Assembly: GCA_965242585.1 (NCBI GenBank)
Contig: OZ251460.1
Location: 2,914,001-2,978,000, forward strand
From: UBA2970 sp965242585
GTDB taxonomy: Bacteria; Verrucomicrobiota; Verrucomicrobiia; Limisphaerales; AAA164-E04
Length of the DNA stretch: 64,000 nucleotides
Direction: 5' to 3'
Each line of letters opens with the position of its first letter. Within the stretch, counting starts at the first letter, position 1. The translations under genes and the position numbers were made by a program. Below are positions 18,651 through 26,600 of the stretch, piece after piece. The notes beneath the pieces are model-generated. The model was given only the letters and a program-made list of their open reading frames with translations. It ran no database searches and was not told where the DNA came from.

Positions 18651-20036
18651 TTAAAACTGAAAATAGATAAACGGCGTGCCCCGGTTATCCCAAAAGAGCA
18701 GTATCGCAAACAGCAACGTTCCATGCAAAGCGCTACGCCACAGCCAAGGCAAACTTAGCGAAGGCGTCAAATCATTCGTCAGTTTCTGCCACACCTCCAC
18801 CGCTATCAGCGGGATCAGAAACACCGCCAGTAATAACGCGTAGCTGGAAAACCATGCCGGAAACACCGGCAGCCAAGCGTTCAAGGAATAGTTCTGAATT
18901 TGTTCCAAGGATTGCGCTCCAAAAAACACCCTGCCATAGAAGATGATCCCCATTGTCAACATCCACCCGCCCGCTCGTTGCGCAAGATTCTTCGGCTTAT
19001 ACTTTCTGAAGAGCACCAGCATCCCTCCGTGCCAAAGCCCCCAGAGAATGAAGTTCCATCCCGCGCCGTGCCAGATGCCGATTAACAGCATCGTTGCCAG
19101 AAGATTTAAGTTGCTTCTGAGGGCGGAACATCGGCTGCCTCCCAAAGGAATGTAGACGTTGTCCCGAAACCAGGAAGAAAGACTTATGTGCCACCGCCTC
19201 CAAAAATCGCTCGGAGTCACCGCAAAGTACGGCAAGTTGAAGTTCAACATCAACTGGAAGCCCAACCAAGAAGCCACCCCGCGCGCAATGTCCGAATATC
19301 CCGAAAAATCGCAGTAAATTTGAAAACCAAAAGCCACCGTCGCCAGAAAAATCACCGGACCTTCTATGGAAGGATCCGAATAAACCATATTGACTAAAAG
19401 GCCGAGATTGTCGGCGATCACTACCTTTTTGAACATGCCCCAGAGAACCAACCATGTTCCCGTTTCCCAACCTTGCTTTGTGAGCGGACGGGCGGAAGTG
19501 AATTGCGGCAACAAGTTGGCGGCTCTTTCGATCGGCCCGGCTACAAGCTGCGGAAAAAAAGAGACATAGGCTAAATAGGCCGTCATATCCCGTGTGGCTT
19601 GGACTCGGCCTCGAAATACATCGATGGTATAGCCGAGGCTTTGGAAGGTAAAAAACGAGATTCCGACAGGCAAGATGACGTTCAACAAAGGCAAGTTCGC
19701 CTGAATCCCCAGCGCCGCCAAACCGAGAAGGACGTTCTCCGCAAAAAAGTCGAAATACTTGAAAAACCCCAAAACCCCGAGATTGACGGACAAACTCAGA
19801 AGCAACAGCTTTCGCCGCCGAGACGAATCGGCTTTTTCCATCGACAGACCAACATAAAAATCAACCAAACTAGAAAACAAAAGAAGCGGCGCAAACCTCC
19901 AGTCCCACCACCCGTAGAAGACGTAACTGGCGGCTACTATCAACCGATTTCGGTTCCTCAGACTGCCGCGAGCCAAATAGTGCAGCAGAAAAAATACTGC
20001 AAGGAATCCGAAAAACGCCGAAGAGTTAAAATACAT
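18651..20036 (-). CDS. MBOAT family O-acyltransferase (AlgI/DltB-like)
   Basis: 461 residues from the ATG at 20036, where homology begins (MYFNSSAFFGFLAVFF). Multi-pass membrane protein with about ten hydrophobic segments. Family blocks are SYVFYGWWDWRF, VGISFFTFQSLGYTID, FFPQLVAGPIERA, SDFWRRWHISLSSWFRDNVYIPLGG and the invariant histidine region IGIWHGAGWNFILWG. Such proteins move acyl (often acetyl) groups across the membrane onto exopolysaccharide or cell-wall polymers. It heads the MBOAT-SGNH-SGNH operon. Confidence 0.93.
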   Translation of the reverse strand: MYFNSSAFFGFLAVFFLLHYLARGSLRNRNRLIVAASYVFYGWWDWRFAPLLLFSSLVDFYVGLSMEKADSSRRRKLLLLSLSVNLGVLGFFKYFDFFAENVLLGLAALGIQANLPLLNVILPVGISFFTFQSLGYTIDVFRGRVQATRDMTAYLAYVSFFPQLVAGPIERAANLLPQFTSARPLTKQGWETGTWLVLWGMFKKVVIADNLGLLVNMVYSDPSIEGPVIFLATVAFGFQIYCDFSGYSDIARGVASWLGFQLMLNFNLPYFAVTPSDFWRRWHISLSSWFRDNVYIPLGGSRCSALRSNLNLLATMLLIGIWHGAGWNFILWGLWHGGMLVLFRKYKPKNLAQRAGGWMLTMGIIFYGRVFFGAQSLEQIQNYSLNAWLPVFPAWFSSYALLLAVFLIPLIAVEVWQKLTNDLTPSLSLPWLWRSALHGTLLFAILLFWDNRGTPFIYFQF

Positions 20037-20405
20037 GACAGCGCCGCAAAGCCTAAAGAATGCACGATTTCTAGCGCTCTCGCAACAGAGAAAGCGCGCG
20101 ACGCACGAGTGCGGCAGATTACGGCGGCAAAGATCAGAGATGTTTCCACAAGTCAAAATTCTCCAGAAATTCGCGTTCCTTTCCCCCCGCAAAAAACGCT
20201 CTCCATATGCTACGCGTTCGCCAATGAATCGATCCCTATCACCAAAGGCGCAAGCCCCGCCCGCCCAAAGCTCGTTTTCACCTCGCAAGTTTAATCGTCA
20301 ACAGCCGGCAATCTCCAATCCACTCTAAAAAATTATTGACCAATCAAAAGCCTCCGCTATTTTTCTCAACGAGATGTTCTTAAAATCAACCGTACTCGAT
20401 TGACT

Positions 20406-21084
20406 ATGTTCCCCAAGCGTCGCGGTTTTATACGGAGGAGGAGGGCGTTCACGCTAATCTGAGCTTTTGGTGGTGATTGCCATTATCGCCATCCTTGCAA
20501 GCATGCTGCTCCCGGCCCTTGCCAAGGCCAAAGAAAAAGCTAAGCAAACTCAGTGCATCAACAACCTCAAACAGGTTGGCTTGGCGACGCTTCTTTATGC
20601 GGAAGATTTCGGGGATTTGGTGCCAGTGGACGACGTCCTAAACACCACCTTCGCCTGGGGCGGCATCCTCAGTTCTAATCAAAATTTGGGAGAATCGAAG
20701 ATATTCTTATGCCCTTCTTATCCGCCGCGAACCTTCACCAACTGGTTCCAAACCTACGGCATTTGGAGGGATCCGCCACCGCGGAACATAACCCGCCGAG
20801 GAGAACACGACGAATACATTTACGTTAATTTCAACGCCATCCAGAGTCCAACCGAATACCCTCACTTGGCCGACACCACCAGCCAAGGAAGACGGGGGAT
20901 ATTCGCCAAGCAATTCCATTTCTTTGAGACTTCCAGCACAAACGTCCACGCCCGGCACAGCGGCACAGCCAATTGCTGGTTTGCGGACGGCCACGTCGAA
21001 GCGTTCTCGCCGCGTCAGTTTGACGAGCTCGGCATCCACGCGCTGGATGGCCAAGACACCGCTCCATCTTATTTCGGGAACTAA
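20406..21084 (+). pseudogene. Prepilin-like protein with N-terminal methylation motif, frameshifted at the motif
   Basis: The frame from ATG 20406 reads into AFTLI, then an extra T at 20460 makes a stop. Removing that one base gives AFTLIELLVVIAIIAI and continues unbroken to 21084. The body is typical of the Verrucomicrobia/Planctomycetes type II secretion-like pseudopilins: ALAKAKEKAKQTQC, NNLKQVGLA, and a C-terminal HSGTANCWFADGHVE (H-x9-DG). The break falls inside the prepilin peptidase and membrane segment, so without correction the product could not be processed. Either a fresh pseudogene or a sequencing error; there is no long homopolymer at the site. Confidence 0.8.
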
Positions 21085-21088
21085 TGGA

Positions 21089-21790
21089 ATGAGCAAAATC
21101 AAACTTTGGCTCGCTTGTAGCCTGCTTTGCGTCGCCGCGTTCCTTTGCCTCAGCCCCTTATTGGAAGTCCAAAAAGCGATGAGTCAATCTTTGGGCGCGC
21201 GCCGTAGCCTTTTGCAAGCGCTCGGCCAACATCTATCCCAACGGCACTCCCCTGATTGCGTTCTGGTGTTATCTAATCCCTTCACACAGAAACCCGGCCA
21301 GCGAAAAGAAATTCGACAATTCGACGACGCCGGCATCCGGGGACTGCAAGAAGGGTTGGCAAAAACAACACGGCTGAAAGTCGTCCGTCCGAAAATCAAG
21401 CCCGAATACCAGGACAATCCCCAAAATGCGCCGCTCCCGTCGAACGCCAAAAATCCTCTCAGCTTTCTAATGGAGGCTTCGTCCATTGACGAGATCAGTG
21501 AAAATCACCCGGATTGCAAGATGATCGTCAGTCTCATTGGCTTGCCGGCGGAAGTGGGCAAACTTAAAGTCTGGCAAAAAGACAATGCCGTAAAATTCGC
21601 TCTTCTCATGCCGGACCTTCGCGTTATCGGCCAACGGGCAAAAGTATTGAGAGCCTTTCAGAGCGGAAAGATTGCCGCTGTCGCCGTGCCGGATCCGGCT
21701 TCAGGAAAGCCGCTGATCATTGACGCCGCAAATGTCGAGGAGATTTTCTCATCCCATCCCGGACTTCTGGGCTTCCGCAGAAGTCGTTGA
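21089..21790 (+). CDS. Secreted protein of unknown function
   Basis: 233 residues. An N-terminal hydrophobic stretch (LWLACSLLCVAAFLCLSPLL) looks like a signal peptide or membrane anchor. The start lies 4 bp after the prepilin-like stop, so the two are probably cotranscribed. The rest is mixed alpha/beta with no motif I recognise (SIDEISENHPDC, MIVSLIGLPAE, FALLMPDLRVIGQ). A role alongside the pseudopilin is possible but only from position. Confidence 0.65.
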   Translation: MSKIKLWLACSLLCVAAFLCLSPLLEVQKAMSQSLGARRSLLQALGQHLSQRHSPDCVLVLSNPFTQKPGQRKEIRQFDDAGIRGLQEGLAKTTRLKVVRPKIKPEYQDNPQNAPLPSNAKNPLSFLMEASSIDEISENHPDCKMIVSLIGLPAEVGKLKVWQKDNAVKFALLMPDLRVIGQRAKVLRAFQSGKIAAVAVPDPASGKPLIIDAANVEEIFSSHPGLLGFRRSR

Positions 21791-21871
21791 AAAATTTCCC
21801 CGAAGCCAAACTGTCGTCCAGTCAAAAAAGACCGCTTCCCAATTGAGGAAAAACGATGGTCCGAAGGCCAA

Positions 21872-21945
21872 TGGAGCGGGTGAAGGGAATCGAACCCTCG
21901 TAGCCAGCTTGGAAGGCTGGAGCTTTGCCACTAAGCTACACCCGC
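21872..21945 (-). tRNA. tRNA-Gly (anticodon TCC)
   Basis: Acceptor arms GCGGGTG and CACCCGC pair over seven bases. The D-arm region TAGCTTAGTGG, anticodon stem CCAGC/GCTGG around loop CTTCCAA, and T-arm with GGTTCGATTCC are all present. Discriminator U, as usual for glycine, and CCA is encoded. Confidence 0.97.
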
Positions 21946-22051
21946 ATCGCAACCAAGGCTCTCTCTATGCCCGCATCGCGACTCAAAAGACTGATTTTTC
22001 CGAAGAGCGCTTGCGTTGTCAATCTCAAAACCGTTACGATGGGTGCGGCAT

Positions 22052-23437
22052 ATGAGCGCGCTTCTGCTTCTTAACGGGCGCTTGATCGACCCGGCAAACG
22101 GCATAGATTCTCCCAACGATCTCCTGCTGCTTGGCGGCAAGGTGGCCGCCGTTGGAAAGGCCGCCCGAAAGTCCGCGCCAGACGCTGTCCGCATCATTGA
22201 TATTTCCGGGTTGGTGGTTTGTCCCGGACTCATCGACTGCCACGTCCATTTTCGCGAGCCCGGCCAAAGCGCCAAAGAAACCATTGGCACGGGAAGCGCC
22301 GCCGCCGCTCGCGGCGGTTTCACAACGGTTGTCTGCATGCCCGACACAACGCCCCCCATCGACACGGCCGGCACCGTGGCGCTGATTCGAGACAAGATCA
22401 AACGCCAGTCCAGCATCAACGTCTTGATTGCCGGCGCCGTCACCAAAGGCTTGGCGGGCGAAGAATTGGCTCCCATTGGATCGCTCAAAAGTGCCGGCGT
22501 GGTAGCGATTACCGACCACGGCCGCGGCATCCAAAACAACGAACTCATGCGCCGCGCCCTAGAATACGCCCATATGTTCGCGCTTCCAATATTCGACGCT
22601 TGCCGGGACAACCGACTTGCCGGCGACGGAGTTATGCACGAAGGCTATTGGAGCATGGCGCTCGGACTGCCCGGCTGGCCCGCTTCGGGGGAAGAAATCA
22701 TGGTCGCCCGCAACATTCACTTGGCCGAGCTCACAAAAACGCACGTCCACTGCCAAAACATCAGCACCGCCGGCAGCATCCGGCTGATCCAAGAAGCGCA
22801 ACGCCGCGGCATTCCCGTGAGCGGAGAGACCTGCCCCCAATACTTTACACTCACCGCCGCCGCCGTTGCCGGCAGCGACGCCTTTTGGAAAACAGACGGC
22901 AAAGAATATCTCCATTTGGCAACGCCCGGCCAAGCCCCTCCCCAATGGCCGTCTTACGACCCCTGCTTCAAGACAGCGCCTCCGCTTCGTTCCGCCTCCG
23001 ACCGCCAAGCCGTCATCCAAGGCCTTGCCGACGGCGCCTTGGAAATCATCTCTTGCGATCACTCCCCGCACTGCGGCTACGAGCAAGAAGTGGAATTCGA
23101 CGCCGCCCCTTTCGGCATCGCCGGACTGGAAACCGAACTATCCCTCAGCCTCAGCGCTCTTTACCACACCGAACGCCTCTCCCTACCCAAACTGGTGGAA
23201 CGATGGACCGTTGGACCCAGCAAACTGCTCCGCCTAGACAAAGGCAACCTCGCCGTCGGCAAAGCCGCCGACCTCGCCATCTTCGACCCAGAGCAAAAAT
23301 GGACTTTCAACCGCAACGACAGCCTCAGCAAAGGGAAAAACACCCCCTTCCACAACTGGCCGATGCGCGGGCGCAACCTCATGACTATCGTTGGCGGCGA
23401 AATCATCTGGCAAGCCCCAAACCGATTCGCCCCATAA
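22052..23437 (+). CDS. pyrC: Dihydroorotase
   Basis: 461 residues. Closes carbamoyl aspartate to dihydroorotate in pyrimidine synthesis. The metal site is seen in DCHVHFREPG (His64, His66), with GGFTTVVCMPDT and the C-terminal CDHSPH. Length and these blocks place it with class I (PyrC/AllB-like) dihydroorotases. The start at 22052 was chosen because homology (LLLLNGRLIDP) starts there. No other pyr gene is adjacent. Confidence 0.92.
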   Translation: MSALLLLNGRLIDPANGIDSPNDLLLLGGKVAAVGKAARKSAPDAVRIIDISGLVVCPGLIDCHVHFREPGQSAKETIGTGSAAAARGGFTTVVCMPDTTPPIDTAGTVALIRDKIKRQSSINVLIAGAVTKGLAGEELAPIGSLKSAGVVAITDHGRGIQNNELMRRALEYAHMFALPIFDACRDNRLAGDGVMHEGYWSMALGLPGWPASGEEIMVARNIHLAELTKTHVHCQNISTAGSIRLIQEAQRRGIPVSGETCPQYFTLTAAAVAGSDAFWKTDGKEYLHLATPGQAPPQWPSYDPCFKTAPPLRSASDRQAVIQGLADGALEIISCDHSPHCGYEQEVEFDAAPFGIAGLETELSLSLSALYHTERLSLPKLVERWTVGPSKLLRLDKGNLAVGKAADLAIFDPEQKWTFNRNDSLSKGKNTPFHNWPMRGRNLMTIVGGEIIWQAPNRFAP

Positions 23438-23641
23438 ATCCAGCCCGCCAAAAAACACCGCAAACCGCCTTGCCCGACAATCAAAGTCAAACAAAACTGC
23501 TGCCTCTGGAGGTGTTTTGCGGCAAGGCAAGATTGCGACTTCCAGTCTTGATGCGCCAAAAACAATCCTCTCTTGCGCTTTTTCAAAAACTTTCCAGCCA
23601 AACCAAAGCGAAGGAAAAGTTGGATTTTTCTTGAGGACGCT

Positions 23642-24424
23642 TCACGGCCACGAGCGAGCCAAAGGAATCTCCCGCCAACTTGCCACCCAAAGACAGCAAA
23701 GCGCCCTCCTTCCCATGCGAAGCTGCGCACCGACTCTTCGGCAGCGGAAAAGCCAACGTTGCCGCAAAGAAAAATCCGCGCGGCGAGGAATGGGCGCGCT
23801 GCTCAGGCTGGATTGAGTTTTCAAAACTTGCCTAATGCCGTAAACGGGGCATTGATCCAGTTGCACGGCCAGCGCCGGATCGGCTTGGTAGGAAAGCACT
23901 TCGTAGGCGTGGCTCATCACCGCGTCGGACAAACCCGGACATCGTCGTCCGCGCGCCAAAAGCTTGCGAGCTCCGGGAGGCCAAAGAACATAAGCGGCCG
24001 ATCCAGTGCGGTCTTGATACAGCCTCCGGATACGAGGATGGACAGCGGAAAGCCTGCGCGAAACGAGTTTCTTCCGTCCGCGAACCTCCAAGCAAATGCG
24101 CTCAGCCTTTCCAAAAGCCTCCGCTTGGGCAAGAAAGGCCGGCGTCTCGGTTGACAAAAGGGCGTCGTCTTCGAGAATCAAGCGGGGCGCATCCTCTCGG
24201 ACAACCGTTTCCCAAGCCCTTTGATGCGAAGCGAAGAGCGCCTTTTCGCCAAGCCGCAAAGGGCGTTCCCAGAGAGTCCAGAACGGATCGTTCGCTGGCG
24301 GGCAAAGCGTTTCGGGCGTGACGGCTTCCAACCGCTCGTAGTCCAAACCCAGCGAGGCCATCTGCCGGCGCTGAAAATCCATGCGAGTAATTTCCCCAGC
24401 CAAGTTAATAATCAACACCTTCAT
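23642..24424 (-). CDS. Glycosyltransferase family 25 (LPS-type beta-galactosyltransferase)
   Basis: 260 residues. The opening MKVLIINLAGEITRMDFQR, the ALFASHQRAWE block and the acidic motif LILEDDALL are typical of GT25 enzymes that extend lipopolysaccharide or glycoprotein glycans. The start overlaps the stop of the upstream FkbM gene in an ATGA arrangement, so the pair is translationally coupled. The C-terminal ~60 residues are basic and probably peripheral to the fold. Confidence 0.85.
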   Translation of the reverse strand: MKVLIINLAGEITRMDFQRRQMASLGLDYERLEAVTPETLCPPANDPFWTLWERPLRLGEKALFASHQRAWETVVREDAPRLILEDDALLSTETPAFLAQAEAFGKAERICLEVRGRKKLVSRRLSAVHPRIRRLYQDRTGSAAYVLWPPGARKLLARGRRCPGLSDAVMSHAYEVLSYQADPALAVQLDQCPVYGIRQVLKTQSSLSSAPIPRRADFSLRQRWLFRCRRVGAQLRMGRRALCCLWVASWREIPLARSWP

Positions 24425-25236
24425 AAAGACCGACGGCCATGTTGAATCGTTGCGCTATTTGGTTTTTTTAATTCCCATCTTTTGCCCCAAACATCTGAGC
24501 GATCTGCCCAGAGCCGATAGCCTTCTCGGATCAAACGCGCCGACAATCTTCGCCGATCACCGTAGGGTAAATTCGAATGTTCGTATTGAATTAACTGCGG
24601 ACGCAATCCGTCGTCCAAAACCATTCGAACCACTTCGTCGTCAAATCCCTCGACATCCACTAGAACTACGTCGGGTTGCAGAATGCCAAATTTTTCCAAC
24701 GCTTGTTTCAAGGGAATCGTTAGAATTGTCTCTTCAGTAATCAATGCCTTAATTTCACGGTCATATAAAGCGGTGTGGGACCTTCTCATTTTTCGCTTGA
24801 GAAACCGAAAGACAAAGCGACGGTCAAAAGAGCCGATGCTGTCATCCAGCATTAGTCCAGTTTTTTGGGCTACAATCTGAGGATCGATGGAATACATGGT
24901 TCGGTTCCCCGGTTTTTTATCAATCGCAGCGTTGAGGCAGACGACGTGCGGAGAACTAGCATAGCGCTGTGACAGACGGCCATACGCGGCGCTTTGCGGT
25001 TCAATTAGAAGCGCCTTGATTTTCTCGGTCTCGTTCAGGATTAGATCGCCAAGCGGATCGCCATTGACGCCATCGTTGGCGCCGATCTGAACGATGGAGA
25101 TGGGAGAGCGTTCCTCAGACAATTGTATGACTAGATCGCGAAAGCTGCGGAAACGTCGCGTCATCTGGCGGATGCAAATGTTTGGATTACGCACCATCGA
25201 CTTGATGAAAACGCGAATGTTGCGGATGGGGCTCAC
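24421..25236 (-). CDS. FkbM family methyltransferase
   Basis: 271 residues. The SAM-binding motif is IVQIGANDGVNGDP near residue 50, and VVLVDVEGFDDEVV is the usual FkbM motif near residue 195. These enzymes O-methylate sugars or small molecules. Coupled by a 4-base overlap to a GT25 gene, so methylation of a surface glycan is the likely role (inference). Confidence 0.85.
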   Translation of the reverse strand: MSPIRNIRVFIKSMVRNPNICIRQMTRRFRSFRDLVIQLSEERSPISIVQIGANDGVNGDPLGDLILNETEKIKALLIEPQSAAYGRLSQRYASSPHVVCLNAAIDKKPGNRTMYSIDPQIVAQKTGLMLDDSIGSFDRRFVFRFLKRKMRRSHTALYDREIKALITEETILTIPLKQALEKFGILQPDVVLVDVEGFDDEVVRMVLDDGLRPQLIQYEHSNLPYGDRRRLSARLIREGYRLWADRSDVWGKRWELKKPNSATIQHGRRSL

Positions 25237-25316
25237 CTTTTGAATTCTGTTTTATTTGAGAAAAGAAGAAAAATGACAATGTGTATCGAACAGTGTTTCC
25301 TCCTTCACTCTCAATT

Positions 25317-25529
25317 TCACAAAAGCTTTTTGAATTCGTCCACGGTGAGACCGGCATCTTTTACGATTCCGCCCATTGTAAAAGCATTGACGGGGTTGTG
25401 ACGAGGGATTGTGAGAATCCGAACCCCATTGCTTAATATGGTATGCGTGCCTTCTCGGACGATTGAATAGCCCGCCTTTCGGAGAGCGCGGATGGCTCTT
25501 TTATAGGGGACTCCGGGGATGCTCGGCAT
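25317..25529 (-). CDS. hicA: HicA family mRNA interferase toxin
   Basis: 70 residues, a typical HicA size. The fold signature KAGYSIVREGTHTILSN contains the conserved GTH histidine (His29), and IPRHNPVNAFTMGGIVKDAGL is the rest of the dsRBD-like core. HicA toxins cleave mRNA when free of HicB. The start overlaps the hicB stop by one base (TGATG). Antitoxin-first order is the less common arrangement. Confidence 0.88.
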   Translation of the reverse strand: MPSIPGVPYKRAIRALRKAGYSIVREGTHTILSNGVRILTIPRHNPVNAFTMGGIVKDAGLTVDEFKKLL

Positions 25530-25741
25530 CAGAGGGACACTTGAATTTCTCGAATCTCTTCTCCTTCGGAAGATTGTTGAGCCGCCTCTAAAGCCTCTAA
25601 ATATTCGCGGATGGCTATTTGAATCTGTTTGACGGCTTCTTCTTCGGTGTCGCCTTGAGACCAGCAACCGGGCAAGACGGGGCAGCCAACGGCGACTCCC
25701 TCTTCCGAACGTTTCAAAACAATGGGATAGGTCAAGCGCAT
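25529..25741 (-). CDS. hicB: HicB family antitoxin, short form
   Basis: 70 residues from the ATG at 25741. The partial RNase-H-like fold is seen as LTYPIVLKRSEEGVAVGCPVLPGC followed by DTEEEAVKQIQIAIREYL. No ribbon-helix-helix or helix-turn-helix is visible at the C-terminus, so it may neutralise HicA without binding DNA strongly. A longer start at 25810 is possible but adds non-homologous residues. The pair interrupts an otherwise glycan-related gene set. Confidence 0.85.
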   Translation of the reverse strand: MRLTYPIVLKRSEEGVAVGCPVLPGCWSQGDTEEEAVKQIQIAIREYLEALEAAQQSSEGEEIREIQVSL

Positions 25742-25781
25742 GGAAGGTTTATAGATTGCAATCGGTGGTTTGACAAGAACT

Positions 25782-26600
25782 TTATTTCGAAGAATCTTCC
25801 CGTTTCTCACAAGAGCGGAAAGCAGACAATAGCCGACGCGCCGTTATCTGCAAACGCATTCGCTTTTTTCTCAGAAAATGGCGACATCCTTTGCTTGAAA
25901 GGCAAAGCCGGGTTCGCCGTTCCCAACCGATGTGGGCGCAAGCGGGGATTTCGAGGTGCGCGGTGGTAAAGCCAAGCAGGAGAAATTTGCAGGAAACTTC
26001 GGCTTCTCCGCCTTTGATTTTGGCCAACGGAGCCAGTTTTTGATAGTCGTCCAAGCGCCGCAAACCCGGATTGTAGCTGTAGCCGAAGAAAGTTTTGTAG
26101 CAATAGGGCGCCGGTTGGCAAAAGCGGACGCCGCGGATTTCTTGGCCCGCAATTCGGCGGAGCATCCGATGCTCGTCTCGGCCGCGCAACATGATGGCGG
26201 AAGCCTTTGGCAAGGCGTTCAACAAGATAAAGGATTCTTGGATAAAACCGGTGCGGAAGAATTCCCAATCGTCTTGGCAGTGAAAAATGTAAGGGAATTT
26301 TACTTGAGCATATGCGCGGTCGACGGAGGCATGATGCCCAATGTTGGACGGATTAACGAGAATCTCAAATGGCAGGTTGAAGGGAGCAAGCACTTCTCGA
26401 ACGCCTTCATCGCCGGAGTCTTCCACAAGAATGTATTGTTTGGGTTGGACGTCCGCAAACTTGAGGAAGGAAGTAACGGTGCGACGCAACAAATCGAATC
26501 GTCCGCAACTGGTAATCACTAAAGAATAATCCATTGCATCAGGAAAGTGAGATTCCTTGTTTTGCGCTTTTGGGTTTGGCGTTTTTTGGTGGTTTTTCAT
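25782..26600 (-). CDS. GT2-like glycosyltransferase
   Basis: 272 residues if started at 26600, which overlaps the upstream stop in an ATGA arrangement; an ATG at 26534 sits where homology begins. The core has YSLVITSCGRFDLLRRTVTS as the GT-A N-terminal strand, ILVNPSNIGHHASVDRAY, and FHCQDDWEFF as the metal-binding acidic motif. Donor and acceptor are unknown. It is coupled to the ELM1-GT4 gene and probably works in the same glycan pathway. Confidence 0.72.
   Translation of the reverse strand: MKNHQKTPNPKAQNKESHFPDAMDYSLVITSCGRFDLLRRTVTSFLKFADVQPKQYILVEDSGDEGVREVLAPFNLPFEILVNPSNIGHHASVDRAYAQVKFPYIFHCQDDWEFFRTGFIQESFILLNALPKASAIMLRGRDEHRMLRRIAGQEIRGVRFCQPAPYCYKTFFGYSYNPGLRRLDDYQKLAPLAKIKGGEAEVSCKFLLLGFTTAHLEIPACAHIGWERRTRLCLSSKGCRHFLRKKRMRLQITARRLLSAFRSCEKREDSSK

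Noticed and set aside
20455..20465. Programmed frameshift in the prepilin-like gene
   Set aside because: No slippery heptamer or downstream structure, and related pseudopilins are read in one frame.
23471..23529. Inverted repeat GCCTTGCC / GGCAAGGC between pyrC and the GT25 gene as a terminator
   Set aside because: Arms are 43 bases apart and no T tract follows either side.
22219..23634. 471-codon Arg/His-rich plus frame over pyrC
   Set aside because: Out-of-frame shadow; pyrC has full family motifs in its own frame.
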